Below are positions 47,601 through 56,668 of a DNA stretch of 64,000 nucleotides, piece by piece. Position numbers and translations under genes: made by a program. Location: positions 11,044,606 through 11,108,605 of the forward strand of contig NC_135009.1 of NCBI RefSeq assembly GCF_051020985.1, given 5' to 3'. Each line of letters begins with the position of its first letter. The stretch's first letter is position 1. Below the pieces are notes generated by a model. That model saw only the letters and a list, made by a program, of their open reading frames with translations. It did not search any database and had not been told where the DNA came from. Origin of the DNA: Nomia melanderi. Lineage: Eukaryota > Arthropoda > Insecta > Hymenoptera > Halictidae.

Positions 47601-49771
47601 AGTTACAAGAAAGTTACGCGCGTTTCAGACCGTAATTAACACTTTCCAGTACTCGTTGGCCAATCGCGACTCACTTCTCGGAAACCCTGAGCGGCCTCGC
47701 CACGTTGAGAGCATCGAAGCAAGAGAATCGATTCATGGCCCAGGCTACGAAGTGCTTGGACACCAACACGAACGCTTTTCTGCTGTTGAACGCGAGCAGT
47801 CGGTGGTTGGGGATCGCTTTAGTAAGGAAACCGACAGGATTATTGATCTTTTCATTGATGCACTATTATAGAAAGCGATTGGCAAGCTACAGTTATCCTA
47901 GAATATAGTTCGCGACGAAGGAACTAAGCTTAGGCGATCACTTTGAAGTTTAGTTACTCAAATCACGTTTTAGATCGTTCAATTGACTTGCAGGATTATT
48001 TGGGCGCCATTATAGTGGTCACGGCAACGTTCGCCGCGTTAATATCCGCAGAGCTCTATCCAAACCGGGTGACACCTGCTCTAGTCGGTCTGGCGATTAA
48101 TTACACTCTCCTGGTGCCAATTTATTTGAACTGGGTGGTGAAATTCACCGCGGAGATCGAGATGTACATGGGCAGCGTTGCCAGGATATCCGCTTACAGT
48201 CACGCAGACATTGAGAATTATCAAGAGGAAGGTAGCTAAACATTCCTGTGATCATTCCTGAAAACATTCATTTCATTTCACAAGTGTTTCTCGTCAAGCA
48301 TCCAATTTCCTTCAGGATTCCAAGTGCCCGAAGACTGGCCAAGCAAAGGCGAAATCGTCTTCGATAACGTTTCATTGATGTATTACTCGCAAAGAGAACC
48401 GGTGATTACTAATTTGACTTTAAAGATTCCTGCAGGCCAAAAGGTAAAACTAGCAACAAAGAAAATCCTCGTTTTATGAGACAATCACGCGAACATTTCG
48501 CATAGATCGGCGTTTGCGGGAGAACCGGAAGCGGCAAGTCCTCCACAATGATGTCCCTCTTTCGATTAGTGGAAATCATTGAAGGTACAGTTTTGATCGA
48601 CGGAGTGGACATTCGCCAGGTGCCTTTGAGGCTGCTCCGCTCACGACTTTCAGCGATTCCTCAGGATGTGATCATGTTCGGTGGTACCATTCGGTAATTC
48701 TTCGCCAACTTTCTTCCTCATTTTCGCTTTCACAACATTGAAATTACGAATAAAACAACGGTCGTTAGGGAGAACTTGGATCCACTTTCCGAGCACGAGG
48801 ACCAAGAACTTTGGACCGCGTTGGAGGTGGCGCAGATTAAGGACACGGTAGCTGCACACCCTGAAGGACTCAGTAAGGAGACAATGAACATTTTTGAGTA
48901 ATTCGCATCGTTAGCTTATATATACGTCTTTAAACTAACTTGCCAATGAAAAGTTCGTCTATATTACCATATTGTTATATTATCAACCCCTTGTCCTGCA
49001 ATATCGTGTCAGACTCGTGATGAAGATTTGAAACAGAATGTAACAAGTATAAATATTATTCAATTTGTTTGAAGGAAAATTGCATATTATTCCTCTGTTA
49101 TCAATGATTGTACTTTAGAGTAAACGTTAACACGAAAAATGCTTATAATTTTTATCTTATTTTCCATAAATCTTGTAATAACAAAGTAATTATATAGATC
49201 ATAGTTCAGAAAGAAATCAAGGGGTTAATACATTCTATATTATTGTGTTTATGATCTAAATAACAATAAAAACAAAAGAATATCCGATGCAAATGGGTTA
49301 AACGGTCTCGATATGGAATAACATCAATTTTTCACGAAAACAGGCTTCGAGGTGCGAGAAGGTGGGGAAAATTTCTCTTCGGGGCAGCTGCAGTTGCTCT
49401 GCATGGCCCGCGCGATGCTCCGGAAGTCCTCGATCGTCGTTCTCGACGAGGCGACCAGCGCGCTCGACGCGGCCACCGAGAAGTCACTGCTGAAAACGGT
49501 TTCGACCGCTTTCGAGAACCGAACGGTGATCGTTATCGCGGTAATGCCAGCTTGCACCGCTTTATCTAACCGAATGGAGCAAACATAACGAGTTACTTTC
49601 GATTTCCAGCACCGGGCGGCCGCTCTGCTCGATTGCGACCGAATAATCGTCTTCCACGAGGGGAGGATCGTCGAAGAAGGCTCGCCAATGGAACTGTCGA
49701 GGCAACGAGACGGATTCTTCGCGAATATGCTGAAATCCAGCAAACGCAAAGAAGAAGAAAGCACTCGCTAA
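37213..49771 (+). CDS. Sur: Sulfonylurea receptor (ABCC8/9-like ABC transporter), 29 exons
   Basis: Spliced CDS of about 1774 codons, phase-consistent at all 28 junctions. SUR proteins are full ABCC transporters with an extra N-terminal TMD0. They act mainly as nucleotide-sensing regulatory subunits of Kir6-type potassium channels at the plasma membrane. The order here is TMD0 (exons 1-3), L0 linker (4), TMD1 (5-10), NBD1 (12-16), linker (17-19), TMD2 (20-24), NBD2 (25-29). SUR identity, as opposed to a general MRP, rests on the start NDCPVEVVNVFIP (SUR1: NGCFVDALNVVP), NLLSKG in L0, FWKRVWLPF, PWFLVAALPTCAVYYLVQRF and GLAINYTLLVPIYLNWVVKF. Lengths of family members range around 1550-2200. 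The only internal uncertainties are the acceptor of exon 5 and the exon 19/20 junction. Confidence 0.93.
41684..41926. mobile_element. TTAA-ended MITE, family A, copy 1
   Basis: The left end TTAACCCTTTCCACTC and the right end GAGCGCAAAGGGTTAA form 16-base inverted termini with two mismatches. The 243-bp element begins only 14 bases after the donor of Sur exon 4. A decayed relative lies near 19360. Confidence 0.7.
42372..43814 (+). CDS. Sur: Sur exons 5-10: first transmembrane domain
   Basis: Exons 42372-42551, 42620-42766, 42827-43018, 43200-43337, 43405-43567, 43636-43814. The encoded landmarks are ARLSLWRCFWKRVW, FALLQSTLSQASTHVLCVEG, LLYDKALRLCSWSIDDD, TNLVSEDAYNLMSFFWIGHY, LVTPMQLLLGKKM, EVLQGMKLVKLRAWEDIFEK and SLALFSQLTVPLLIFP, all in the order of SUR TMD1. 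The exon 5 acceptor at 42371 (CACGAAG) was chosen because it alone keeps phase 0 with exon 4 and matches the SUR1 GARAIW junction. It lacks a good polypyrimidine tract, so a different join is possible. Confidence 0.85.
43077..43183 (+). repeat. Imperfect tandem duplication in Sur intron 7
   Basis: AAAGTCTCTAGTCTGGGTAC followed by TAGGCTGGATGAACTT (from 43079) recurs, with changes, at about 43147 as AAAGACTTTAGTCTAGGTAT then TAGATTAGATGAACTT. The unit is about 68 bp. The second copy ends just before the exon 8 acceptor. Confidence 0.7.
43925..45409 (+). CDS. Sur: Sur exons 11-16: linker and nucleotide-binding domain 1
   Basis: Exons 43925-44056, 44119-44356, 44450-44555, 44630-44894, 44958-45095, 45167-45409. 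A Ser/Asp-rich linker precedes NBD1. NBD1 holds an aromatic A-loop (CVFSWGSEEG), Walker A GKTGSGKT (about residues 736-743), Q-loop YVAQRPW, signature LSGGQKQR (about 829-836), Walker B DADVVIMDDPLSALD with Asp at the catalytic-Glu position (about 854), and H-loop VTHR. Asp in place of Glu is usual in ABCC NBD1 and fits a degenerate, ATP-binding rather than hydrolysing site. Confidence 0.92.
45566..46273 (+). CDS. Sur: Sur exons 17-19: basic linker between halves
   Basis: Exons 45566-45807, 45876-45941, 46014-46273. They encode a low-homology Ser/Arg/Pro-rich linker (for example RSSSLQPQRRPPPVLRQSST), then KRNNTFVGEQTSGVFRQIFS and further basic and acidic stretches. Exon 19 could instead end at a strong donor at 46115 (AAAAG|GTATAG). 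The longer form ending at 46273 (CCA|GTGACA) gives a correct phase into the good acceptor at 46355. Both give an open protein. Confidence 0.65.
46116..46355 (+). other. Sur: Ambiguous exon/intron segment in the Sur linker
   Basis: Two frames are open here. Frame one continues exon 19 up to a TAG at 46321-46323. Frame two (from 46241) continues into exon 20 and reads a protein-like VTPKKVGPLRSVRFEDRLDD. A short 82-nt intron (46274-46355, acceptor TGTTTGTTACAG) reconciles them. The alternative is a 142-nt intron (46116-46257), which needs a poor acceptor. Confidence 0.5.
46356..48231 (+). CDS. Sur: Sur exons 20-24: second transmembrane domain
   Basis: Exons 46356-46582, 46762-46983, 47299-47480, 47650-47821, 47994-48231. 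The landmarks are GWIPGLIYVGMAILCQIVRV, DLWLSRWTDQ, EAICRLLRVPLSFFECNPVG then KILNRFSADIGVIDK, SPWFLVAALPTCAVYYLVQR, THFSETLSGLATLRA (SUR1: SHFSETVEGLTTIRA), NASSRWLGIAL and GLAINYTLLVPIYLNWVVKF. All five exons join in phase. Confidence 0.92.
47001..47248. mobile_element. TTAA-ended MITE, family C, copy 1 (Sur intron 21)
   Basis: Left TTAACCCCTTGCCTTATAAT; right CATAGGGCAAGGGGTTA followed by C, the inverted counterpart. About 248 bp. It shares its interior with the copy at 48983-49228, in the same orientation. Confidence 0.75.
48316..49771 (+). CDS. Sur: Sur exons 25-29: nucleotide-binding domain 2 and C-terminus
   Basis: Exons 48316-48443, 48506-48693, 48769-48872, 49344-49540, 49610-49771. 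NBD2 has Walker A GRTGSGKS (about residues 1563-1570), Q-loop IPQDVIMFGGTIRENLDP, signature FSSGQLQLL (FSSGQ instead of LSGGQ; SUR1 has FSQGQ), Walker B IVVLDEATSALD with the catalytic Glu intact (about 1691), and H-loop IAHR (His about 1722). The C-terminus is LKSSKRKEEESTR then TAA. NBD2 is therefore predicted to be the hydrolytic site. Confidence 0.95.
48983..49228. mobile_element. TTAA-ended MITE, family C, copy 2 (Sur intron 27)
   Basis: Left TCAACCCCTTGTCCTGCAAT; right AATCAAGGGGTTAA. About 246 bp. The interior (for example GATTTGAAACAGAATGTAAC, AAGTATAAATATT) aligns along its whole length with copy 1. Confidence 0.75.
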
Positions 49772-50159
49772 AAGCGAAACGTCACGGGACAATTAGAAAG
49801 ACTGGTTTCGAACCCCATCGTGCCAAGTATTTATTTTTGATAAGGAAGATAAACAGAGAGTACGCACCGGGACTCGTCGAATTACTTTTGTAACGCATTA
49901 AAAATGGTCGTTGATCGACCGCAAATGTATTCTTTCATACTCCGTCTACACTGTGTGATTAATCTGTCAATTACAATCGACTCTACCCAATTTCTCCATT
50001 CGTCTTAGATAATCTATCCGATTCGTAGAGTAACTCGAGGGAAACAGCCATATTACCATTAGAACAATTTCAATGAAAACTAAACTGGAACACATGATTT
50101 TATGTGTAAGTAAACTTTACCTTGCAAAGTAATCAACTAGAATTAAAATCGCTGATGAA

Positions 50160-50200
50160 ACATCAACTGTAATTGTATAAGTTGATGTAAAACATCAACT
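50160..50200. repeat. Inverted repeat with a third copy
   Basis: ACATCAACT (50160-50168) and AGTTGATGT (50180-50188) form a 9-bp stem with an 11-base loop. ACATCAACT recurs at 50192-50200, so two alternative hairpins are possible. Confidence 0.8.
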
Positions 50201-50210
50201 GAAGTTACCC

Positions 50211-50220
50211 TATATAAAAG
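50211..50220 (+). promoter_or_regulatory. TATA-like box TATATAAAAG
   Basis: A good match to a metazoan TATA box, directly after the inverted repeat. No clear initiator or downstream plus-strand coding exon is seen, so its use is unproven. Confidence 0.25.
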
Positions 50221-53200
50221 TAATGGAAGAAAGGGGAAATCCTCAGAGTTATCGTGTACAGCTCAGAAGGCCACTCAAGGGGCAAACACTCGTCGAGGAA
50301 GAGTAGATCGCAATCGGCCTCGATAATCTAGCCAAAAAGAGTCCAATGGAAATGTACTTTCCGGTCCCCGTTTAGGTGATTGCCTATCGATCGCGGCGAG
50401 TCCACGTGTAGACCGGCGAATGCGTAACGTCGCGGCGGCGGTAGCGACCGTTGGACAAGGTGCCAAACGATAATAATTACCAATACCCCCACGGCGATCT
50501 GTATAACGTACGCCGCGATGGAAAACGTGCGCCCGTTTTTCTGTCAGTGGCATTGAGACCGGCCTGTCGATAGGACGCGCGTGTCCGCGAGCGAAAGTCC
50601 ACCGAATTCGCGGCCCGTACGTCGACGGTCTATCGCTTGGCTCGTCTTCGAGTCCTCGGGATGTCACTCGGAACGTTTGATCTTCGTTTGAACGATGTAA
50701 CATCGAGATCCTCGTGACGAGCGACGTTATCCACGAAAAACGCGAGTGCACGTTCGCAAGAAAATGAAAGCGTCCCGCCGGCTCTGAACTCCTCCACGAG
50801 AATCGGCTTTCTAATTGTCGTGAGTAATCGATGGGATTGTGTGATTAGTAACGGATGATGAATCTCGAAAGTGGACTCGCCACCCGGACAGTTTTCTAGC
50901 ACCAGGAAGAAGATTGCCGTGCCCCAGGAAATTTTCCTTTTCAAGCGGGTTTCGAAACCCCTCCGACTAAGGACTCTCCAGCGTGAGTACTTCCGGTGTT
51001 CGTGGTGTCAGCGTTCTTTCAGCTCTTCTGTGATAGTGATCGACGATCGATTCGGTGAATTATTTGGGGCATTTTCTATCATGCTTGTACATTGTGTTCG
51101 GTTCTTTTTCTTGAGGAACATCGTCGTTGACACTTTGCGGATGAGTATTGTTCTATTAAGTTTATCAAACATCAGGTTTGTCATCAACCGAAGAATTTAA
51201 TTGTGTGAACAACACAAGATTAGTACGTAATTTCCTTATTGTCTAGTATTTAAGAGTTCGTATCTACTTTGGTTTTCCATGGAAAATTTCTTCTAACGCT
51301 TTTATTATAACAATCCTCGTCTGCAAAGAGTTAATCTCACGAATGCAACTCTTTACTCGCGACTCTGTTTGAGATTATCACTTGGATTCTTCGATTTACC
51401 ATCAGAGAACCTTCGCTACACTTTTCGTTGACACTCCACGGTGTTCACCGTGCACGAGTTCGTGGTGCACCGCGTCGAAAGTTGGACGATTCTGTGGCGG
51501 TTACGCGAGGTCGTTAAAAAAGCGGCTCGGTCACAGCCCGAGCCGGTGCTGACAGGTCCGTGAACGGTAAAAAACGGGAACGTTCAATCAACGAGCTACG
51601 ATAATGGCATCGAAGGCGATAAGAGGCGGCCGGCTACGATAAGAAAATAGGAAATAGGAGAACCGAGTGCTTCCCCGTCTTCCACCGTTCGCGACCGTAA
51701 TAAAAAATAGGCGTTAAACGATGAGTCAATCGGTCGGCGCCACAACAATTTTCCATTATAAATGATCAATTAAAGGCCGCTCTCTGCGATTGTTTCCATC
51801 ACTGGAATTCCAGAGTACATACTTCGGTTTTTACGACGTGAGTCAGTCGCCCGATATATGCTCGTCGCTTTGATTATATTTGTCGATCGTCTATCATCGT
51901 CGGAACTCGAAGATCGATCGACAAGCCGTTGCGTTGTAATCCTTCGAATGAGGATTCTTTAAAATATTGGAAACCTATCCTCCAACAAATATTAGGAACA
52001 CCGTAAAAGCAAGAAGTAATCGATCCATCTATTCAAATAGCTGAATTGTTCACACTTGTAAGTGAAGTCCGGTATCGCGGGTGTGACGACACTCGAAGAC
52101 CCGTACTTCGTAAATTACCGCGAAAGCTTCACGTTACGTCCAAAGATAATAGAACGGACCGGTTCAAGGTGTACTCCAGGCGTGATAAAGAGGATACCGC
52201 GTGAAGTCACCGTTACGAGGTCGATTTCGGAATGCGAGAGCGGCCTTGAGACCGTCGAAGGATTATTAACGCGAAACATCGTATCCTCGGATCGCGATAC
52301 CGATGCTCGACGATTCAAAACGTCGATTATTTCTGTTTCCTCGTAACGGTAGAATGAAAAACGCATTGAAAGGAATTCTCAGACGAACGGTTTTCCTTCC
52401 AGCTGCAATTACAACGGCCGCGGAGGCGCACGTCCGCCGACCCGTTTAATGAAAGGAGAATAGGACTCGTTAGATAAGACGTCGGAACGTGCGTGTACCT
52501 GACTGTTGACACTGCGTCTCTTTGTTATCGGATAGATAAGATTTCTGCGTCTTTGTCGAACTTGAAGTCTCAGTTTTCCGCGCGAATTCACGGAGTGCAG
52601 CTCAACGGAGCGCGGAAAACTGCACTCTCGCCTCGCGTACCTCTCTCCATCCGCGATCCCAGTGAATAATCCTCGTTAGCAGGAACGTTTAACGCCAATT
52701 AATCCGCTTCTCCGGCATCCAATCTGAAAGGTGAGTCTGCGAAAACCGCTCCACCCGTCGCGCTCGCGCTCGCAGTTTATCGAAAGACCGAAAATTCTCG
52801 AAGGAAATATGCTCGCCGGTCCTCCGTCTGCTTATCTCCGCCATCTAATCGATCGTCGGAAGCCATGGTCTCGGCTCAAATAAAATCGAGATGATAACTG
52901 GTTGCGATCGAACTGCATTTCTACTGGAGAACGACTGCGTTCGTCGATTAAGTAATCCCATTGTGCAATTGCAGTATTGCGCGATGGTCTTCCGTTGTTT
53001 CAGTGGAAACCAGCCCAAACGCGGCGTTTCAAACGATCCGTCGCACCGGTGGGAACGTCTTCCCTCCGCGGCTCGCAGCTTTCGGCCGAATTCGACCGTG
53101 ATAAAGCGATCCGGGGTGTAAATAAGGCAATTAGCGCGAGGTAGAGCCGCGATAACGAAACGAAAATATTGGCGGAGAGCGAAAATAGTCGTGTACACTG

Positions 53201-53281
53201 CTCCGCCGGGTAGACGTCTTCCAAGAGAACGCAACGATCACGTCGCTCGGGACCACGTGTACCGTCGATCACGCGATGGGG

Positions 53282-53472
53282 TTAACACGCTGATTGCCAC
53301 GGTGGTCATCGAATGAAAATATTCAGTATCACGAATAACTAGATGATAGTATATAAAACGTATGGATTGCGGTACCAAATGATTGGTAATTGTTTCCTTC
53401 TGTCTTTGCTACAAAAGAATAAGTGATTGATCGAACGGTGCAGCTTTTCTGTGGCGGTCAACGTGTTGATTA
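53282..53472. mobile_element. TTAA-ended MITE, family B, copy 3
   Basis: Left TTAACACGCTGATTGCCACG then GTGGTCA; right TGTGGCGGTCAACGTGTTGA. Shorter (about 191 bp) than its relatives. Confidence 0.6.
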
Positions 53473-56272
53473 CGTTCACTCTCCTACAGCTGATTAAACG
53501 CGGCGCGCGTATGTTTCCTCGACGGTTCGAGCGTCGTTTCGGTTGTTCGCGATCTGAAAAATTCGTTCCACGACCGTGAAGGAACGGTACGCTTCAGGTG
53601 AAACACATTTGGTTTCGGCATCTGTAGAACCAGGTTGACGGCTGACGGATACGATCTCGATTTTTGAATTGCCGACTTGTCGAACGAACCGCTTCGATTT
53701 CGTTGCTGATCTCCATGGGCGCTGGCTCGACCGATCAACGTGTTAAATGCAGAATGATCGGAACGCAAACACCGGTGAACGCTCCGTGCGCGCGTTAATT
53801 GATGATCGTTGCGACGCGTCTCGTGAGAGTGAGTATTTCAGACGAAAATAGGAGGAATCGGTTGATCTTCGGGTATGCTCGGAATGCTTGAGAATATTGG
53901 AATAAATGGAAGCGTTGATTAGTTATGCGCTAGGAGGATGCGAGTGTTCTTCAGAAAGATTGACGCGTTGTCGAGAAGGTAAAATTTACTTTTTTTAATT
54001 TTTCGATAAGGAGTACACGTAATAACAGGCGCGAATGGTCAAAGAGAAGCGCGACAATCCTATCGCGAAATCTAAATTCTGTTGAAGCGCACTATCGAAT
54101 TTCCTGGTAAACGTCGTTCGCTGTAAGAAATGCTGCAGATTAGAATTATTATCGTTCCAGTGATCCGGCGAAGGTGAAAGATTTCTCGTTCACTTAATAG
54201 GCAACGGCGATGGCGACGATAATAGGCTGAAAAGAACGTCGCTCGGTTAATTCGTCGCAATCGCCGGGCAGGATGATTTCAGCAACGGTGCGCGCGCGCG
54301 TTCCGCCATTGTGCAACGAAAATTACGAAACGCGTCGCGCGCGTTGCAAAGGAGCATCCTCGTGGTTACGTAAAGGAAAAAGAAATAGATGGGGAAAGGT
54401 TTCAACGAGGAAAGAGATGAAAAGGGGCGGTCGCTAAGTTTTTGGAGTTTGTTTGTCAATAACTATTCAGTGAAAACTTCTGATCTTACCTTTGTGCATA
54501 ATTGTAACCTTCTAATTTATATTTTTTCTAAACCGGAACGGTACAAAATGGCGCAGTTATTCGCTAGCTTCGGAACCCCTTTTCGTATCACATCCATTGT
54601 TGGCCGACACGATTACAAACAACTGAAATATCCGAAGACAAAAGATTCAGTGGATTCACGAACAGAAATATAGTATCTAAAATGTAGTGTTAGATCCGAT
54701 TGCGACGGAAGGCAACGATTTTCCGGTATGTTGCCGCTCCGCTCGTCACCGTCTCGGACGCCGCGCGTCTTTGTCTGCGAGCAGATCGTTATCCTGGATG
54801 ATTATTAGGACATTACTGCTGCGAATTCCGGGAATTAGAACCGGAAAGTGAAGACGCGAGGTGCTTAGACTGTCAAGAGAAGAAATAAAATCTCGTGAGG
54901 ATAACTCGATTTGTCTTGCGCGTTTGCATTTGAAGGATGAAAGTGTAAAGTAATTATCAACGTCCATGCGATTATATTTGCGTTTGAATATTCATTTATT
55001 CTCAATGAAAAGGACTGGCCGTCCGATAATATTAAAGACTCCAAGCTTTTATCCTTGGAGTCTCCTGGAAAACATTTTCTAGAAGTTCCGCGTGGCACTA
55101 CTGCAATTTACGCAAACAAGTGCGTTACAAACAAGATTTAGGGAGATCCTACTCGCGATGGTTAATCAAACATCCTTATCACTGTTTTAACACTGTAGAA
55201 ACTGAGTCAGTTGTCCGTAATAAATGGAGATTAATCGCGGAACGTTCCGAATATACACGAATTTCGAGCGTAAAACTGAAAGTTGATTAAAGCTCGAAGA
55301 CAGTTTAAAGAACTCGCTTCTGTCTCATTTGAAACGAATCCTACGAACAAAAAGAACTTTTCAAGGACTAAATCGAGAATTCTCCGGCAAAAGACAGATA
55401 CCAATCCGCTTTGCGCTACAAGAAACTAAAAAACACCCAGAATTCCTTACCGACACTGAACTCGCGAAGATGAGCAAAGAAATCGCGATATCATTTTCGC
55501 TCGCGATAAGATCGATTCCGTTTCTCCGTTAACTCGGCGCGCGGTTCGGCTGATGGTTGACGTTCGCAACGAACCGCTTGAAAATAATCAGACCGAATTA
55601 CGTAAGGAAGCTTGAATCAATAAATTATACCGATAAATTTCAAAATAAATCAATCTATCATTTCTCGCTCCGTTTCTACGATCTCTTACATCATTCTACC
55701 TGTACAATTAAAAAAAAAAACAAAGAAAATGACCAGGCAATTTGAAACACTCGGTAGCTCAAGTGTTAAATCGAACGAACAAATAATCATTAGTCTCCAT
55801 TCGAATCCCTTCGTCGGTCCTGAGGATCGGTCTAACGCGATCGAGGATAAGACGGCAACCTCGGGCGCAGTCGAAAACGAGGATACGTCCTTACCGTAAT
55901 AAAGTGCTAATGTATTGTGACGTAAGCGTCCGATATACACGTATATCGTGCACTGGACGTCATTAGCATAAGCATGTGACCAGCGTGTGCCACGTGCTCG
56001 CACGGAACTTCCGTTTACGGCGTTTCTCGCGAGTCGACGATCCCGAGCTGCCCGCCCCGAAGGAAAAAGAGGAAACCGACGAGCGTACCTACATAGAAGA
56101 ACGGAGATATATTCGGTGCAAGGATCCTGTCGCAAGAGAGTCGGCCCCGTAAGTGATCCGAGGCGATTACGATGCGTTGCACGAGCGCCGAGAGCCCCGG
56201 GACAAATATTTGCGCTCGGTTCGCGATTTTCGTCATAATAAAGAACGCAATAAAGTAATTCCGTTTCTGGCG

Positions 56273-56350
56273 CTCAGCTCGACTCGGCTCGGCTCAGCTC
56301 AGCTCGGCTCAGCTCGGCTCGGCTTGGCTTGGCTTGGCTTGGCTTGGTTG
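56273..56350 (+). repeat. GGCTC/GGCTT pentanucleotide repeat
   Basis: About 14 five-base units, first GGCTC/AGCTC and then GGCTT, about 300 bases upstream of the first PKG coding exon. Confidence 0.9.
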
Positions 56351-56641
56351 GACGAGGACCGATAAGTGGATTGTACGTTATCTTAATTAACATGACGAGC
56401 GATCGGCGAGCAAGGAATTCGAATCAGATAAAGAAGCCCCCTCGATCGTCGTCGCGCCGTCGACGGGGAAATATTTACAATCGTACTGCGCGCGACTCGT
56501 TCTTTTCCAACGGAATCGATCGTAATCGCGTGCAACCAGAAACGAAGAGAATAAAAGAAAAGAAAAGGCGAACAGGAGAAAGATTTCAAGGAACGTTTCT
56601 CTCGCGTCGGTTTTCAGGTGTGAAACGAGTCTGCCTGCGAC

Positions 56642-56668
56642 ATGAACAGGACGAGGACTACGCGATGA
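56642..56668 (+). CDS. uORF overlapping the PKG start by ATGA
   Basis: The first ATG in the exon (after the GTTTTCAG acceptor) opens an 8-codon frame, MNRTRTTR. Its TGA stop shares the bases ATGA with the main ATG at 56665. Such stop-start overlap can couple translation by termination-reinitiation. Whether this exon is the 5'-most one is inferred. Confidence 0.45.
   Translation: MNRTRTTR

Larger units (their letters stand above)
49772..56640. other. Spacer between Sur and the PKG pair
   Basis: About 6.9 kb with no recognised protein gene. It holds an inverted repeat and a TATA-like box just after Sur (50160-50220), a family B element (53282-53472), a possible 5' UTR exon of the first PKG ending at a CCCC|GTAAGT donor (56148/56149), and a pentanucleotide repeat (56273-56350). 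An Arg-rich 158-codon minus-strand frame at 50275-50751 looks like chance. Confidence 0.5.

Noticed and set aside
50275..50751. 158-codon Arg-rich minus-strand frame
   Set aside because: No motif, extreme Arg content, and other open frames nearby.
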